The notes: generated by a model not told the origin, from the letters alone. Counted from the stretch's first letter, positions 1 through 8,917 are shown. The stretch is DNA of 64,000 nt from RGIG995 sp045543655 (GCA_045543655.1 JAZPXN010000069.1:18812-82811); one strand, 5' to 3'. Made by a program: numbers and translations.

Positions 1-1476
1 ACTCCCCGTCAGCCCGGGTCCTCCATCAAGCCCCTCAGCGTATACGGTTACGCCATTGAGAACGGAATTTATACGCTGGGCTCGGTCATCGACGACGTTC
101 CCGTCACCTACGATAAGACGAAAAAAGAGTTTTGGCCCAATAACTACGATAAGACCTACGCCGGGTTGGTATCGGTCAAGCGGGCCCTGTCCCGTTCTCT
201 GAATACCCCCGCCGCTTGGGGTCTGAAGGCCGTGGGCATCAAGACTGCCTACGATTTCATGATCAATTCTCTCCACTTTACGACCCTCGTGGAGGACGAC
301 AGCACGTCCCTGGCTCCTTTGGCCGTAGGGGCGCTGACCAATGGGGTAACCCTGCGGGAAATGGTCGCCGCCTACACCGTCTTTGCCGGGGAAGGGATGT
401 ATACCCATTACCGGTCCTACAGCCGGGTCGTGGGATACGACGGCAAGACCGTGTTGGAAAATTCCGTCGAGCGGGAAGAGGTTTTCTCCGAGCAGACCGC
501 CTTCCTGATGACCGATATCCTGCAGGCCTCCGTCACCTCCATTGCCGGGGCGGCTAAGATCAAGAATATTGCCACCGCCGGGAAATCCGGAACCACCTCT
601 TCCTATAAGGATCGTTGGTTTATCGGCTATACTCCCAATTATCTTGCCGGCATCTGGTGGGGCTACGATACGCCCTACGAGCTGAATAATACCCATCACT
701 TCAATCTCTGGAACGGGGTCATGACCCGGATTCACGAGATGAAGGGGATTGAAAAGGGCTCCTTTGAACGGCCCTCGGGCATCACCTCCACCTCGGTCTG
801 CACCAAGAGCGGACTTCTGCCCGGGCCCTTCTGCGCCACCGATCAGCAAGGAAATTGCATTGAGACCTTCTATTATAAGGAAGGCACCCAGCCCACCAAG
901 ACCTGTAACGTTCACCATCAGCTGTACGTCTGCGATGCCTCCGGCAAGATTGCCCACGAGGGTTGTCCCTCGGCTACGCTGAAGACCTTCGTGGATATCG
1001 TCCGCTCCTTCCCCGCGTCGGTGAGGATCGGGGACGCCGGGTATATCTGCCCCCGGCTGACGGCGGAAAACGTTCTTTATAACCATGCAACCCTGCCGGT
1101 TTACACTAACATGGTGCCGGAGGGAGATACCCCCGCAGTTTCCCTGTACGGCCATCTGGCCAACTGTCTCTGTACTGCTCACGCGCCCTCGGCCACGCCT
1201 CACGTCTTTGCTCCCAAAGCGCCCTCCTCCGATACCAACGTGACCGATTCCGGGCCCGAGACCTCCTCCGGCGGCGCTAACGTCAGCACCTCTACCGATA
1301 CCGGAAATCCCACCGATACCGGGAGCGTTACCGATAAGACCGATTCCGACACTCCTTCGGATACCGGCGCTTCGGGATCCGACGTTTCCAGCGATACCGG
1401 GACTGCTTCCGATACCAACAACAACCAATCCTCCTCCGACGGGGGAACTCCCGAAAACCAGGGCAACACGCCCTGA
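1..1476 (+). CDS. Class A penicillin-binding protein, C-terminal transpeptidase part (5' end outside window)
   Basis: This is the transpeptidase end of a bifunctional peptidoglycan synthase of the PBP1A type, which cross-links stem peptides outside the membrane. The frame is open from base 1, so the glycosyltransferase domain and membrane anchor lie upstream. All three penicillin-binding motifs are present: SSIK with the catalytic serine (nt 19-30, in the context RQPGSSIKP), SLN (nt 196-204) and KSGT (nt 583-594). After the domain comes a Cys-containing region (about nt 790-1190) and then a low-complexity Ser/Thr/Asp/Gly tail of roughly 90 residues, a common feature of Clostridia PBP1A proteins. 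About 491 residues are visible. The family call is secure; the exact paralogue is not. Confidence 0.93.
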   Translation, partial: TPRQPGSSIKPLSVYGYAIENGIYTLGSVIDDVPVTYDKTKKEFWPNNYDKTYAGLVSVKRALSRSLNTPAAWGLKAVGIKTAYDFMINSLHFTTLVEDDSTSLAPLAVGALTNGVTLREMVAAYTVFAGEGMYTHYRSYSRVVGYDGKTVLENSVEREEVFSEQTAFLMTDILQASVTSIAGAAKIKNIATAGKSGTTSSYKDRWFIGYTPNYLAGIWWGYDTPYELNNTHHFNLWNGVMTRIHEMKGIEKGSFERPSGITSTSVCTKSGLLPGPFCATDQQGNCIETFYYKEGTQPTKTCNVHHQLYVCDASGKIAHEGCPSATLKTFVDIVRSFPASVRIGDAGYICPRLTAENVLYNHATLPVYTNMVPEGDTPAVSLYGHLANCLCTAHAPSATPHVFAPKAPSSDTNVTDSGPETSSGGANVSTSTDTGNPTDTGSVTDKTDSDTPSDTGASGSDVSSDTGTASDTNNNQSSSDGGTPENQGNTP

Positions 1477-1523
1477 CGTGAAAAAGCCATGACGTGACGT
1501 CATTGCAGGAAAGGAAGAGCATT

Positions 1524-2366
1524 TTGAGAATTCAGAAATTCGTGGCGGAAAGCGGAGTATGCTCCCGCAGAGCCGCCGAAGAAATGGTCCGGGAAGGCCG
1601 GATCACCGTAAACGGAAAGCCGGCGCAGATCGGCATGGACGTGGATCCTCTGACCGATTCCGTCTATTGCGACGGAAAGCGCATCCGTCCGAGAGCCGCG
1701 GAAAAACGCTATTTTATCTTCTATAAGCCTCGCGGAGTCATTACCGCCATGAAGGCCCAGGACGACCGCAGCGTGGTGGCCGATCTGATCAAGGGCATCA
1801 AGGGCCGAGTCTATCCCGTGGGCCGTCTGGACCGGGATTCGGAAGGTCTTTTGATTCTGACCGACGACGGGGATCTTGCCCAGCGCCTGACCCACCCCTC
1901 CCACGCCGTACCCAAGACCTACCGTGTCACCGTCCGGGGAGAGGTTTCTCTTGAGCAACTGGAACGCTTCCGCGCCGGCGTGGTGCTTGACGACGGAGAA
2001 AAGACCCAGCCCGCAGGGGTGACCGTCCAGAAGGAAGGGGAAGGGAAGACCGTTCTCCACGTCACCATCACCGAGGGGAAGAACCGTGAAATCCGCCGTA
2101 TTTGCGAGGTTTTGGGGTTGGAGGTCATGCTGCTGAAGCGCATCTCCGAAGGGGTCGTATCCATCGGACATCTGGAGCCGGGGGAATACCGCCCTATGTC
2201 CGAGAAGGAAAAGGAAGCCCTGCTCAACAGCGTGGGGATTCCTTACGTCCGTAAGGTCAAGAAGTCTTCTGCCCAAAAATCGGCAACGGCGGCCGCTTAC
2301 CGCAACCGCCGTCAACGGGGAATTTCGGAACATGAACGCCGGTTCAAAAAACAGTTCCTGAAATAA
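1524..2366 (+). CDS. rluB: RsuA/RluB-family pseudouridine synthase
   Basis: This enzyme isomerises a uridine to pseudouridine in rRNA. The first 45 residues form an S4 RNA-binding domain (RIQKFVAESGVCSRRAAEEM), and the catalytic domain carries the family signature GRLDRDSEGLLILTDDG with its catalytic Asp. The C-terminal tail is basic. I chose the TTG at 1524 because AGGAAAGGAAG lies just upstream and family proteins start at this point; a GTG at 1494 is in frame but lacks a ribosome binding site. The 3' end overlaps the convergent carboxypeptidase gene by 23 bp. In Clostridia this gene often sits near sporulation and segregation genes. RluB is more likely than RsuA, but the target base cannot be read from sequence. 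Confidence 0.9.
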   Translation: MRIQKFVAESGVCSRRAAEEMVREGRITVNGKPAQIGMDVDPLTDSVYCDGKRIRPRAAEKRYFIFYKPRGVITAMKAQDDRSVVADLIKGIKGRVYPVGRLDRDSEGLLILTDDGDLAQRLTHPSHAVPKTYRVTVRGEVSLEQLERFRAGVVLDDGEKTQPAGVTVQKEGEGKTVLHVTITEGKNREIRRICEVLGLEVMLLKRISEGVVSIGHLEPGEYRPMSEKEKEALLNSVGIPYVRKVKKSSAQKSATAAAYRNRRQRGISEHERRFKKQFLK

Positions 2367-3486
2367 GCTCCCGCCATAATTTTCGCAGTTTTAAGGGGAA
2401 AGAGCCAAGAAAGGTTCTTTCCTCTTTTTTTACTCCTACCTCCCTTTCTACGTTCAGAGGGACCCGGTCCATCACCCGTCCCGTGGGGCAGACCGCCTGC
2501 AGATACCCCATGGTGCGGCCCTGCTCTACCGGAGCAAAGACCATTGGTACCGTTTCCGCCACCGGCTCGAAGGGGACGGGCGTGCCGTCAACGGCAATGC
2601 AGGACAGGGGAAGACTGTTTCGAAGAAACGCGGATTTTTCTCCGCCCAATACCGGAAGCGGGACGCCGTATCCCTTTGCTGCCACCGCCTGCTGCCGCTG
2701 AGTTCGGGCAAAGCAGGCGTCGTATAAGGCGGCGTGATCGTTCCAATCGTCGCCGTCGTTCAGCGTCACGCAGATGAGGGTGACTCCTTCCCGCTCTGCC
2801 GCCGTTACGAGACACCGCCCTGCTTTTTTCGTAAATCCGGTTTTTACCCCAAAGACTCCTTCGCAGACCCCCAGCAGCTTATTGGAATTGGAAATGACCG
2901 CGTTTTTATAGGTAAGCGTCGCCCGTTCCGCCGAGACGATCCTGCGGAAATCTTCATTCTCCAGGGCCTCTGCCGTCAGCCGTGCCAGATCCCGGGCGGT
3001 GGTGTAGTGTCCCTCCGCCGGAAGTCCGTGGGGATTTTGGAAGCGGGTATGGTCAAGCCCCAGGGCCTCTGCCTTCCGGTTCATCTGCTCTACGAAGGCG
3101 GCGACGCTTCCCGCTACCCCCTCCGCCAGCGCTTCCGCCGCGTCGTTGCCCGATTTCAGCATCAGAATATACAGCAGATCCGATACGGATAATTCGTCCC
3201 CTTCCTTTAAGCCCAGCTGTGATCCCTCCACCGCCGCCGCCCTTGCCGAGACCCGGAAGATCTCTTCCGGATCGGCCGATTCCAGCACCAGAAGGGCGGT
3301 CATGATTTTGGTGGTGGAGGCCTGAGGCAGGGGAAGATCGGCATTCTTTTCATACAATACCGTTTCCGAGCACCATTCCATCACCACGGCACCCCGGGCG
3401 TTACATTCCGTTCCGTGGGTCGAAAGAGAGGAGAAAAGCAGAACCACTGCCGGGAGCAGGGCAAAAAGAACCGTCGACCGTTTCAT
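2344..3486 (-). CDS. dacF: D-alanyl-D-alanine carboxypeptidase, DacF type (S11 family)
   Basis: This is a penicillin-binding DD-carboxypeptidase that removes the terminal D-Ala from peptidoglycan stem peptides; DacF-type paralogues set cross-linking in the spore cortex. The 380-residue protein has a signal peptide (about residues 1-25), the STTK active-site motif near residue 58, SGN near 112, and KTG (GVKTGFTKKAGRCLV) near 215, followed by the usual C-terminal beta domain. It is the last gene of a reverse-strand unit gpr-spoIIP-dacF, and its ATG overlaps the spoIIP stop by 4 bp, so translation is probably coupled. The context supports a sporulation role over a vegetative DacA role. Confidence 0.9.
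   Translation of the reverse strand: MKRSTVLFALLPAVVLLFSSLSTHGTECNARGAVVMEWCSETVLYEKNADLPLPQASTTKIMTALLVLESADPEEIFRVSARAAAVEGSQLGLKEGDELSVSDLLYILMLKSGNDAAEALAEGVAGSVAAFVEQMNRKAEALGLDHTRFQNPHGLPAEGHYTTARDLARLTAEALENEDFRRIVSAERATLTYKNAVISNSNKLLGVCEGVFGVKTGFTKKAGRCLVTAAEREGVTLICVTLNDGDDWNDHAALYDACFARTQRQQAVAAKGYGVPLPVLGGEKSAFLRNSLPLSCIAVDGTPVPFEPVAETVPMVFAPVEQGRTMGYLQAVCPTGRVMDRVPLNVEREVGVKKEERTFLGSFPLKLRKLWRELISGTVF
2395..2431 (+). terminator. Intrinsic terminator of the pseudouridine synthase gene, inside the opposing dacF frame
   Basis: GGGGAAAGA (2395-2403) pairs with TCTTTCCTC (2416-2424), followed by seven T. The hairpin lies within the 3' coding part of the reverse-strand carboxypeptidase gene. 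Confidence 0.6.
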
Positions 3487-4538
3487 TTTTGTGCCTCCCG
3501 GATTTTATCCAGCGCCCCCACGCAGATTTTGCCGAAATACCGTGCCGCCGCCTCCGCTTCTTCGGGAGAATTTCCGCATCCCCCCAATTCTACCAGCAGA
3601 GCGCCGTCGGACAGATACTGATTATACCGAAGCCCCCGCACCAGCATAGGACGCATCAGCCCCGGATAGGTTTCGCAGGCCTCCCGCTGAATCCACGCCG
3701 CCAAGGATAAGTTTTCCATCCACCGGGGATGGGGATAGGTGTTGTTGCCTACCCCCATCAGAAACATGACCTGCGCTACGGGGATGCCGTCGATCTCGGT
3801 CACCGCCCGATATTTCGTCCCTTCGGCGTCGATGAGGGAATCCCGGTGCAGGTCGATGACCACGGCAATCGAGGGGTATTTTTTCAGATATTCCTTCACC
3901 GACTCCAGGGATCGGTCGTAGGAGGCGTTGAAATCCGCATCGTGCCGCTTTTGACAATGGATTACGCCGTATCCGCCGGCGGTCAGCTCCGCCGCCAGGA
4001 CCTCTCCCATGCGTACCATATTCCGGCTGTTATCGGTGGTTCGGGTGTCCTGGGTATCGTACCAATTCTGCCCCGTTTCGTTATAGCTTTCGGTGGTGTG
4101 CGTATGTACGATCAGAATCCGGGGCCCCTCCCCGGAGAGATCCACCGCCGGCGTATGGGCCAGAAGGGCGTCCATCTCCACCGTCTGGGAGGAGGAATTG
4201 TTCACCGAAAGGGAAGAGGGGTATTGCTTTGTGACGATCGCCTTTGCTCCCTTCGGCGCTTCCGGAACGAAGACCGACAGATTCGCTTCCCCGAAGACCG
4301 GGGCAGAGGCAAAGGCACCCTCCGCTTCCGGAAGGCCTTCCGTCGGATCCGCCGCGCATTGCAGATCCGGCGAAAGGGCCGGAAGGGAGCCGGCAAGAGC
4401 GCGGACGGACATGGATGGTGCCCGCCCTCCCACGCCGTAGGACAGCGCGTTTTGAGGGACGGACGACGAACAACACAGAACCGCCCCCGTAAGCATTGCG
4501 CCGATGGCAGAACAAAGAATGGCCGATTTCAGATTCAT
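3483..4538 (-). CDS. spoIIP: Stage II sporulation protein P, peptidoglycan hydrolase
   Basis: SpoIIP is an amidase/endopeptidase that works with SpoIID and SpoIIM to thin septal peptidoglycan during engulfment. The protein starts with a transmembrane or signal segment (about residues 5-25), then a low-complexity linker, then the catalytic domain with ILIVHTHTTESY, VIDLHRDS and LVELGGCGNSPEEAE. I chose the ATG at 4538 (351 residues) because GAAGGAG lies upstream; a GTG at 4541 has slightly better spacing. The longer frame to 4592 lacks a ribosome binding site. It sits directly downstream of gpr, as in Bacillus. Confidence 0.92.
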   Translation of the reverse strand: MNLKSAILCSAIGAMLTGAVLCCSSSVPQNALSYGVGGRAPSMSVRALAGSLPALSPDLQCAADPTEGLPEAEGAFASAPVFGEANLSVFVPEAPKGAKAIVTKQYPSSLSVNNSSSQTVEMDALLAHTPAVDLSGEGPRILIVHTHTTESYNETGQNWYDTQDTRTTDNSRNMVRMGEVLAAELTAGGYGVIHCQKRHDADFNASYDRSLESVKEYLKKYPSIAVVIDLHRDSLIDAEGTKYRAVTEIDGIPVAQVMFLMGVGNNTYPHPRWMENLSLAAWIQREACETYPGLMRPMLVRGLRYNQYLSDGALLVELGGCGNSPEEAEAAARYFGKICVGALDKIREAQK

Positions 4539-4631
4539 CACGCTTTTCTTCTCCTTCGGAATAATTCTCCCGAAGTTTTCGCCTCCGGGCACGCACCGTC
4601 ATACCCTCATTGTATTCCGGAAAGGGGAAAA

Positions 4632-5558
4632 TTATACTCCCGTAAGCCCGTCGATCTGTTCTCGGTCCAGTCCGTGAACGGCCATATTCACCGCTTCGGA
4701 CAGCAACTTTGCCGCCCGCCCCAGCAGAGCGTCGATATCCTGAGGCGTTACCACCAGATTGTTTTCGTAGCCTCCCAGAAGCTCTCGCAGAGCGTCGCCT
4801 TCGTCCTCGATCCATTCTTCCGCTACCGGCTGCTCTCCGCCCTGATCCCGGATCTTTTCCAGGGCGTCCACCGTCAGGGTTGCGGCGTCCACCACCGTAG
4901 GGATGCCCACGCTGATGACCGGGATGCCCAGCGTCTGCCGGTCGATGCGGGAGCGGTGATTGCCTACCCCGGAGCCGGGGGTGATGCCCGTGTCGCTGAT
5001 CTGCACCGTAGCGCAAAGTCGCTTGACCCTCCGGGAGGCCAGAGCGTCGAAAACCACGATCGCGTCGGGGGAGACTACGTTTGCGGCCGTCCGAATCAGC
5101 TCTGCCGTTTCAATGCCGGTTTGTCCGAGGACTCCCGGACGCAAGGCGGAAAGCTCGTTCAACGCCAGCTCCCGGCATAGGTCCGGCAGCTGCTCCTTCA
5201 GATGCCGGGAGACGATCAGTCCGTCGATCACCTTCGGACCCAGGGCGTCGGCGGTCATATCCGCATTTCCCAGCCCTACCGCCAGAACCGACCGGGTGTT
5301 TTTCAAAAATTCCTTCAGAACCTCCGCCGTCCGGGTTACCGCTTCGTCAAAAAGCGCGTCGTCGGAAAAAGCGCCGTCAAAAAAGACCGTGGCGTAATTT
5401 CCCATAGGCTTTCCCGTTAACCGGGCGGCCTTTTCCGTAACGATTCGGATGCGGGATACGGGAACGGCCCCCGTTGAGACCGTTTCAAAAAAGCCGTCCC
5501 GGGCTCCCAATCGGGTCAATTCCGCCGCCTCAATGGCAAGGTCGGTGCGTTGATTCAT
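4632..5558 (-). CDS. gpr: GPR germination protease (A25 family)
   Basis: GPR degrades small acid-soluble spore proteins during germination. It is made as a zymogen in the forespore and loses an N-terminal propeptide. The sequence shows the family's N-terminal TDLAIEAAE, GLGNADMTADALGP, PGVLGQTGIETAE and the ISDTGITPGSGVGNHRSRID block. Its 308 residues are a little shorter than the Bacillus enzyme. The ribosome binding site AAGGAG is well spaced before the ATG. In Bacillus gpr is read by sigma-G; I could not identify a clear sigma-G promoter in the 130 bp upstream. It heads the gpr-spoIIP-dacF unit. Confidence 0.95.
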   Translation of the reverse strand: MNQRTDLAIEAAELTRLGARDGFFETVSTGAVPVSRIRIVTEKAARLTGKPMGNYATVFFDGAFSDDALFDEAVTRTAEVLKEFLKNTRSVLAVGLGNADMTADALGPKVIDGLIVSRHLKEQLPDLCRELALNELSALRPGVLGQTGIETAELIRTAANVVSPDAIVVFDALASRRVKRLCATVQISDTGITPGSGVGNHRSRIDRQTLGIPVISVGIPTVVDAATLTVDALEKIRDQGGEQPVAEEWIEDEGDALRELLGGYENNLVVTPQDIDALLGRAAKLLSEAVNMAVHGLDREQIDGLTGV

Positions 5559-5631
5559 ATACTATCACTCCTTTTTTCTTATTTTATCCGGAGTCTGTCC
5601 TCTTTATTTCCGGGAAAAATGAAAAAAAGAC

Positions 5632-5660
5632 TTGTATTTTTTCCCGTTTTGTGATATAAT
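5632..5660 (+). promoter_or_regulatory. Sigma-A-type promoter, extended -10
   Basis: TTGTAT (5632-5637), 17-bp spacer, TATAAT (5655-5660) preceded by TGa. The ribosome binding site GAAGGAG follows before the ATG at 5690. The -35 box is weak, the extended -10 is strong. Confidence 0.7.
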
Positions 5661-5689
5661 GAAGAAAAACTTTTCCGAAGGAGCTCGGT

Positions 5690-6700
5690 ATGGACGCTGT
5701 CAAGAAGATTTTACGGCGCTATTTCGTGGACGCCTTGGGAGCCATGGCTCTGGGGCTGTTTTCGTCGCTGATTATAGGTTTGATTATTTCTCAATTCGGG
5801 AAGATTCCCGGTCTCTCGGTGCTCACCGAGATTGCCGCCGTGGTGAAATCCGACTACGTGGTGGGGGCCGCCATCGGCGCCGCCGTGGCGTGGGGATTAA
5901 AGGTGAAGCCCCTCACCGTTTTTTCTTCCGCCGCCGTAGGTGCCGTGGGATATCTGGCCGGCGGACCGGTGGGAGCCTTCGTTGCCGCCGTGGTTGGGGC
6001 GGAGCTGGGCAATCTTCTGGCCGGCAGAACCAAGCTGGACATTCTCATTACGCCCCTGATCACCATTCTCACCGGGAGCCTCGTGGGAACCTTCATCGGC
6101 CCCTGGCTCAATAAATTCATGACCTCCTTCGGCGCGTTGATCAACAGTGCTACCGAGCTTCATCCCATCTGGATGGGCATGGCCGTCGCCGCACTGGTGG
6201 GATTGGCTCTGACCGCTCCCATTTCCTCTGCCGCTCTTTGCATTATGATCGGTCTGGACGGCATTGCCGCCGGTGCCGCCTGCGTGGGCTGCTGCTGTCA
6301 GATGGTGGGCTTCGCCGTGGCCTCCTGGCGGGATAACGGCCTTGGGGGAACCCTGTCTCAGATGTTTGGCACCTCCATGCTTCAGTTCCCCAATATCGTT
6401 CGCCGCCCCGTGATCTGGTTAGCTCCGACCCTGGCATCCGTTATCCTCGGCCCGGTCTCCACCGCGCTTCTGCAGATGAAAAATACCCCCATGGGGGCCG
6501 GTATGGGTACCAGCGGACTCGTGGGGCAGTTCGGCGCTTACGACGCTATGATCGGCTCTACGCCCCTGTGGGTCTTCCTTCTGGAGGTATTGGTGATGCA
6601 CTTCCTGCTCCCCGCCGCGTTGACTCTGTTTTTTGACGGCGTCTTCCGGAAGTTGAATTGGGTGCGCAAGGGGGATATGAAGCTGTACGAGGCAAAATAA
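5690..6700 (+). CDS. PTS EIIC-like membrane protein (PTS_EIIC_2 family)
   Basis: A 336-residue polytopic membrane protein with roughly eight to ten hydrophobic segments, typical of the PF13303 group annotated as PTS sugar transporter subunit IIC. Conserved-looking stretches include GLDGIAAGAACVGCCCQMVG, FGTSMLQFPNIVRRP and GMGTSGLVGQFGAYDAM. No EIIA, EIIB, HPr or sugar enzyme genes are nearby, so PTS-dependent phosphorylation is unproven and the substrate cannot be named. It is a single-gene unit with its own promoter; rpsT behind it has a separate one. Confidence 0.75.
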   Translation: MDAVKKILRRYFVDALGAMALGLFSSLIIGLIISQFGKIPGLSVLTEIAAVVKSDYVVGAAIGAAVAWGLKVKPLTVFSSAAVGAVGYLAGGPVGAFVAAVVGAELGNLLAGRTKLDILITPLITILTGSLVGTFIGPWLNKFMTSFGALINSATELHPIWMGMAVAALVGLALTAPISSAALCIMIGLDGIAAGAACVGCCCQMVGFAVASWRDNGLGGTLSQMFGTSMLQFPNIVRRPVIWLAPTLASVILGPVSTALLQMKNTPMGAGMGTSGLVGQFGAYDAMIGSTPLWVFLLEVLVMHFLLPAALTLFFDGVFRKLNWVRKGDMKLYEAK

Positions 6701-6755
6701 CCCGGATATTTTCGAAAAGTTTACAAAGAATTCCGTTTTTATTTGGAAATACCTC

Positions 6756-6784
6756 TTGCATCTTGAGAGAATTTGTGGTATAAT
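6756..6784 (+). promoter_or_regulatory. rpsT promoter, extended -10
   Basis: TTGCAT (6756-6761), 17-bp spacer, TATAAT (6779-6784) preceded by TGg. The leader holds the palindrome GGGATATATCCC (6812-6823), a possible small hairpin upstream of the GGAGG ribosome binding site. Confidence 0.8.
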
Positions 6785-6848
6785 ATATCGTGCTGAATAA
6801 TGAATTTAACGGGGATATATCCCGGAAAAACAACGGAGGTGAACGCAG

Positions 6849-7088
6849 ATGCCCAATATTAAATCTGCCAAGAAGCGCGTTTTGGTTAATCAGACGAAGA
6901 ACCTGCAGAACAAAATGCAGAAGTCTGCTTTCCGCACTCAGCTGAAAGCTCTCGAAGCGGAAAAGTCCCCGGAAAACCTTCAGAAGGCTTATTCCTTGGT
7001 TGACAAGGCTGCCGCTAAGGGTCTGATCCATGCGAACTGTGCTGCTCGCAAGAAGTCCCGTCTGGCTGCTGAATTCGCCGCCGAATAA
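6849..7088 (+). CDS. rpsT: 30S ribosomal protein S20
   Basis: S20 binds 16S rRNA early in 30S subunit assembly. The 79-residue, lysine-rich sequence begins MPNIKSAKKRVLVNQTK, the family hallmark, and ends with KKSRLAAEF. An optimal ACGGAGGTGAACGCAG leader precedes the ATG. It has its own strong promoter and is followed by a terminator-like hairpin, as expected for a monocistronic ribosomal protein gene. Its usual Firmicutes neighbour gpr lies close by on the other strand. Confidence 0.97.
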   Translation: MPNIKSAKKRVLVNQTKNLQNKMQKSAFRTQLKALEAEKSPENLQKAYSLVDKAAAKGLIHANCAARKKSRLAAEFAAE

Positions 7089-7109
7089 TCAAACCGTTTT
7101 AACAATCAG

Positions 7110-7140
7110 ACCCTGCTTCGACCGAGGCAGGGTTTTGTAT
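7110..7140 (+). terminator. Terminator behind rpsT
   Basis: ACCCTGC (7110-7116) pairs with GCAGGGT (7127-7133), followed by TTTGTATT. The next gene starts 20 bp later, so read-through is possible. Confidence 0.7.
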
Positions 7141-7158
7141 TACTACAGGAGATCCCCT

Positions 7159-7671
7159 ATGACCGAGTCCATTGCCAATTGGATGAACGACGCCCTGTCC
7201 GGCTTTTTGCCCCCGGAGCTGATCGTTTTTATCGTATCCATGATCCCCATCCTTGAATTGCGGGGCGGGATGATCATCGCGAGCCTTTACGGCTTCAATC
7301 TCTTTAAGGCCTTTGCCATTTGTATCGTCGGGAATCTGATCCCGATCCCTTTTATTCTTTGGCTCATCACCCCCATCTTCACCTGGATGAAGCAACGGAA
7401 GATTTTTCGTAAAATGGTGGAAAAGCTGGAGGCCAAGGCGACCGGCAAAAAGAGCGAAAGGATTCGTAAGGCATCCTTTTGGGGATTGCTCCTATTCGTC
7501 GGCATTCCTCTTCCCGGGACCGGCGCGTGGACGGGCTCGTTGATTGCGGCGCTTCTCAATTTGGACAAGAAGCAATCCTGGCTGGCCGCTACCTTGGGCG
7601 TGTTTCTTGCTTCGGTTATTATGGCCGTCATCTCTTACGGCATCCCCGCCCTCATCGACCTTTTCGTCTGA
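7159..7671 (+). CDS. COG2426 small membrane protein (putative small multidrug export protein)
   Basis: A 170-residue polytopic membrane protein of the COG2426 group. The family signature PILELRGGMIIASLYGF lies near residue 30, and about four hydrophobic segments follow, including a GIPLPGTGAWTG motif near residue 118. These proteins are annotated as small multidrug exporters or DedA-like, but their transport role is poorly established. I start at the ATG at 7159, behind CAGGAGA; the longer upstream frame runs through the rpsT terminator and has no ribosome binding site. Confidence 0.75.
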   Translation: MTESIANWMNDALSGFLPPELIVFIVSMIPILELRGGMIIASLYGFNLFKAFAICIVGNLIPIPFILWLITPIFTWMKQRKIFRKMVEKLEAKATGKKSERIRKASFWGLLLFVGIPLPGTGAWTGSLIAALLNLDKKQSWLAATLGVFLASVIMAVISYGIPALIDLFV

Positions 7672-7691
7672 TCTCAAAACAAGATAAGAAA

Positions 7692-7730
7692 ACACCGCAG
7701 AACGTCGAAATTCTGCGGTGTGTTTTTTTG
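7692..7730. terminator. Terminator between COG2426 gene and thiI
   Basis: ACACCGCAGAA (7692-7702) pairs perfectly with TTCTGCGGTGT (7711-7721), followed by GTTTTTTT on the plus strand. It lies between two convergent genes; the minus-strand side is only A-rich (TTTTCTTATC), so it serves mainly the plus strand. Confidence 0.85.
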
Positions 7731-7741
7731 TTCCCGAGAGA

Positions 7742-8917
7742 TCAGTCCCAGGGCTTGACCCGGACGTATTCCGGGGTCAGATCCTTCAGCAGGGTGTCCA
7801 GATCCAGCTTCGCCTCTTCCTCCAGTACCTCCTCTAAATAGGGGTTGGTCTTGGGATGCTTGGGGGTGAAGACGGTGCAGCAATCCTCGTAGGGGAGAAT
7901 TGACGTTTCAAAGGTATCGATGGCCCGGGCAATATCGACGATCTCCTGCTTGTCCGTCCCGATGAAAGGCCGGAAGACCGGCAGATCCGCCGCCTGGTCG
8001 GTGCATTGAATGGCGCCCAGGGTCTGGGAGGCCACCTGCCCCAGGCTTTCCCCGGTGATGATGCAACGGGCGCCCTTTTCCCTGGCAAGATTGCAGGCGA
8101 TCTTCAGCATCACCCGGCGCATAATAACGGTAAACAGATCTTCCTTGCAGGTATCCCGGATGGCTTCCTGGATCTGCGTAAAAGGTACGATCCACAGATC
8201 CACGGGACCGGTATAAACGCTCATTTTCTTGGCCAGCGTCAGCACCTTTTCCTTGGCCCGTTCACTGGTATAGGGGGGCGATTCGAAATGGACGGCAGAG
8301 ATCTTCAGCCCCCGCTTTGCCATCACGTACCCCGCCACCGGGCTGTCAATCCCGCCGGAAAGCATCAGCATTCCGTGGCCGCCCGTGCCCGCAGGAAGAC
8401 CCCCTGCGGCCTTTTCCGGGTTGGTGTGGATATAGGCGTCCCCGTCCCGGATCTCAATGGAAACGATCACGTCGGGATCGTGCACGTCTACCGTCAGGTG
8501 AGGAAATTGATCCAGCAGATACTCCCCCATCGCCATGCAGATCTCAGGAGTCTTCATGGGGTATTTTTTATCCGACCGACGGGAGTCCACCTTGAAGGTT
8601 TTCGCCCGCATCAAGGCGGGGCCCACGTATTCGGCAGTCTGCTTTTTCAACGTCTCCCAATCGTAACTGCCCCGATAAGCCCGGGTCAGGTTCATAATAC
8701 CAAAGACCTTTTTCAGAGCGTTTTGCGCCTTTTCGACGTCCGGATCGTCCTCTTCAAATTCCACGAAAATGGTGGATTGACTTTCCCGCACGGCCACCTT
8801 GCCACATCCCCGCAGGGCGGTTTTCACGTTTTTGACCAGCAGATCCTCCAGCCTGCGGCGGTTCAGCCCCTTCAGGACGACCTCGCCCAGCTTCAGCAAA
8901 AATACTTCTTCGTACAT
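7742..8917 (-). CDS. thiI: tRNA 4-thiouridine synthase / thiamine biosynthesis protein ThiI
   Basis: ThiI adenylates tRNA uridine 8 and inserts sulfur from a cysteine desulfurase. The sequence has an N-terminal ferredoxin-like plus THUMP region (about residues 1-165), then the ATP-pyrophosphatase P-loop LMLSGGIDSPVAGYVMAKRG near residue 182, and ISAVHFESPPYTSERAKEK. At 391 residues it is the short form without a C-terminal rhodanese domain, as in Bacillus, where the desulfurase partner passes sulfur directly. That partner is the gene immediately upstream. The start has GAAAGGA at good spacing. Confidence 0.95.
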   Translation of the reverse strand: MYEEVFLLKLGEVVLKGLNRRRLEDLLVKNVKTALRGCGKVAVRESQSTIFVEFEEDDPDVEKAQNALKKVFGIMNLTRAYRGSYDWETLKKQTAEYVGPALMRAKTFKVDSRRSDKKYPMKTPEICMAMGEYLLDQFPHLTVDVHDPDVIVSIEIRDGDAYIHTNPEKAAGGLPAGTGGHGMLMLSGGIDSPVAGYVMAKRGLKISAVHFESPPYTSERAKEKVLTLAKKMSVYTGPVDLWIVPFTQIQEAIRDTCKEDLFTVIMRRVMLKIACNLAREKGARCIITGESLGQVASQTLGAIQCTDQAADLPVFRPFIGTDKQEIVDIARAIDTFETSILPYEDCCTVFTPKHPKTNPYLEEVLEEEAKLDLDTLLKDLTPEYVRVKPWD

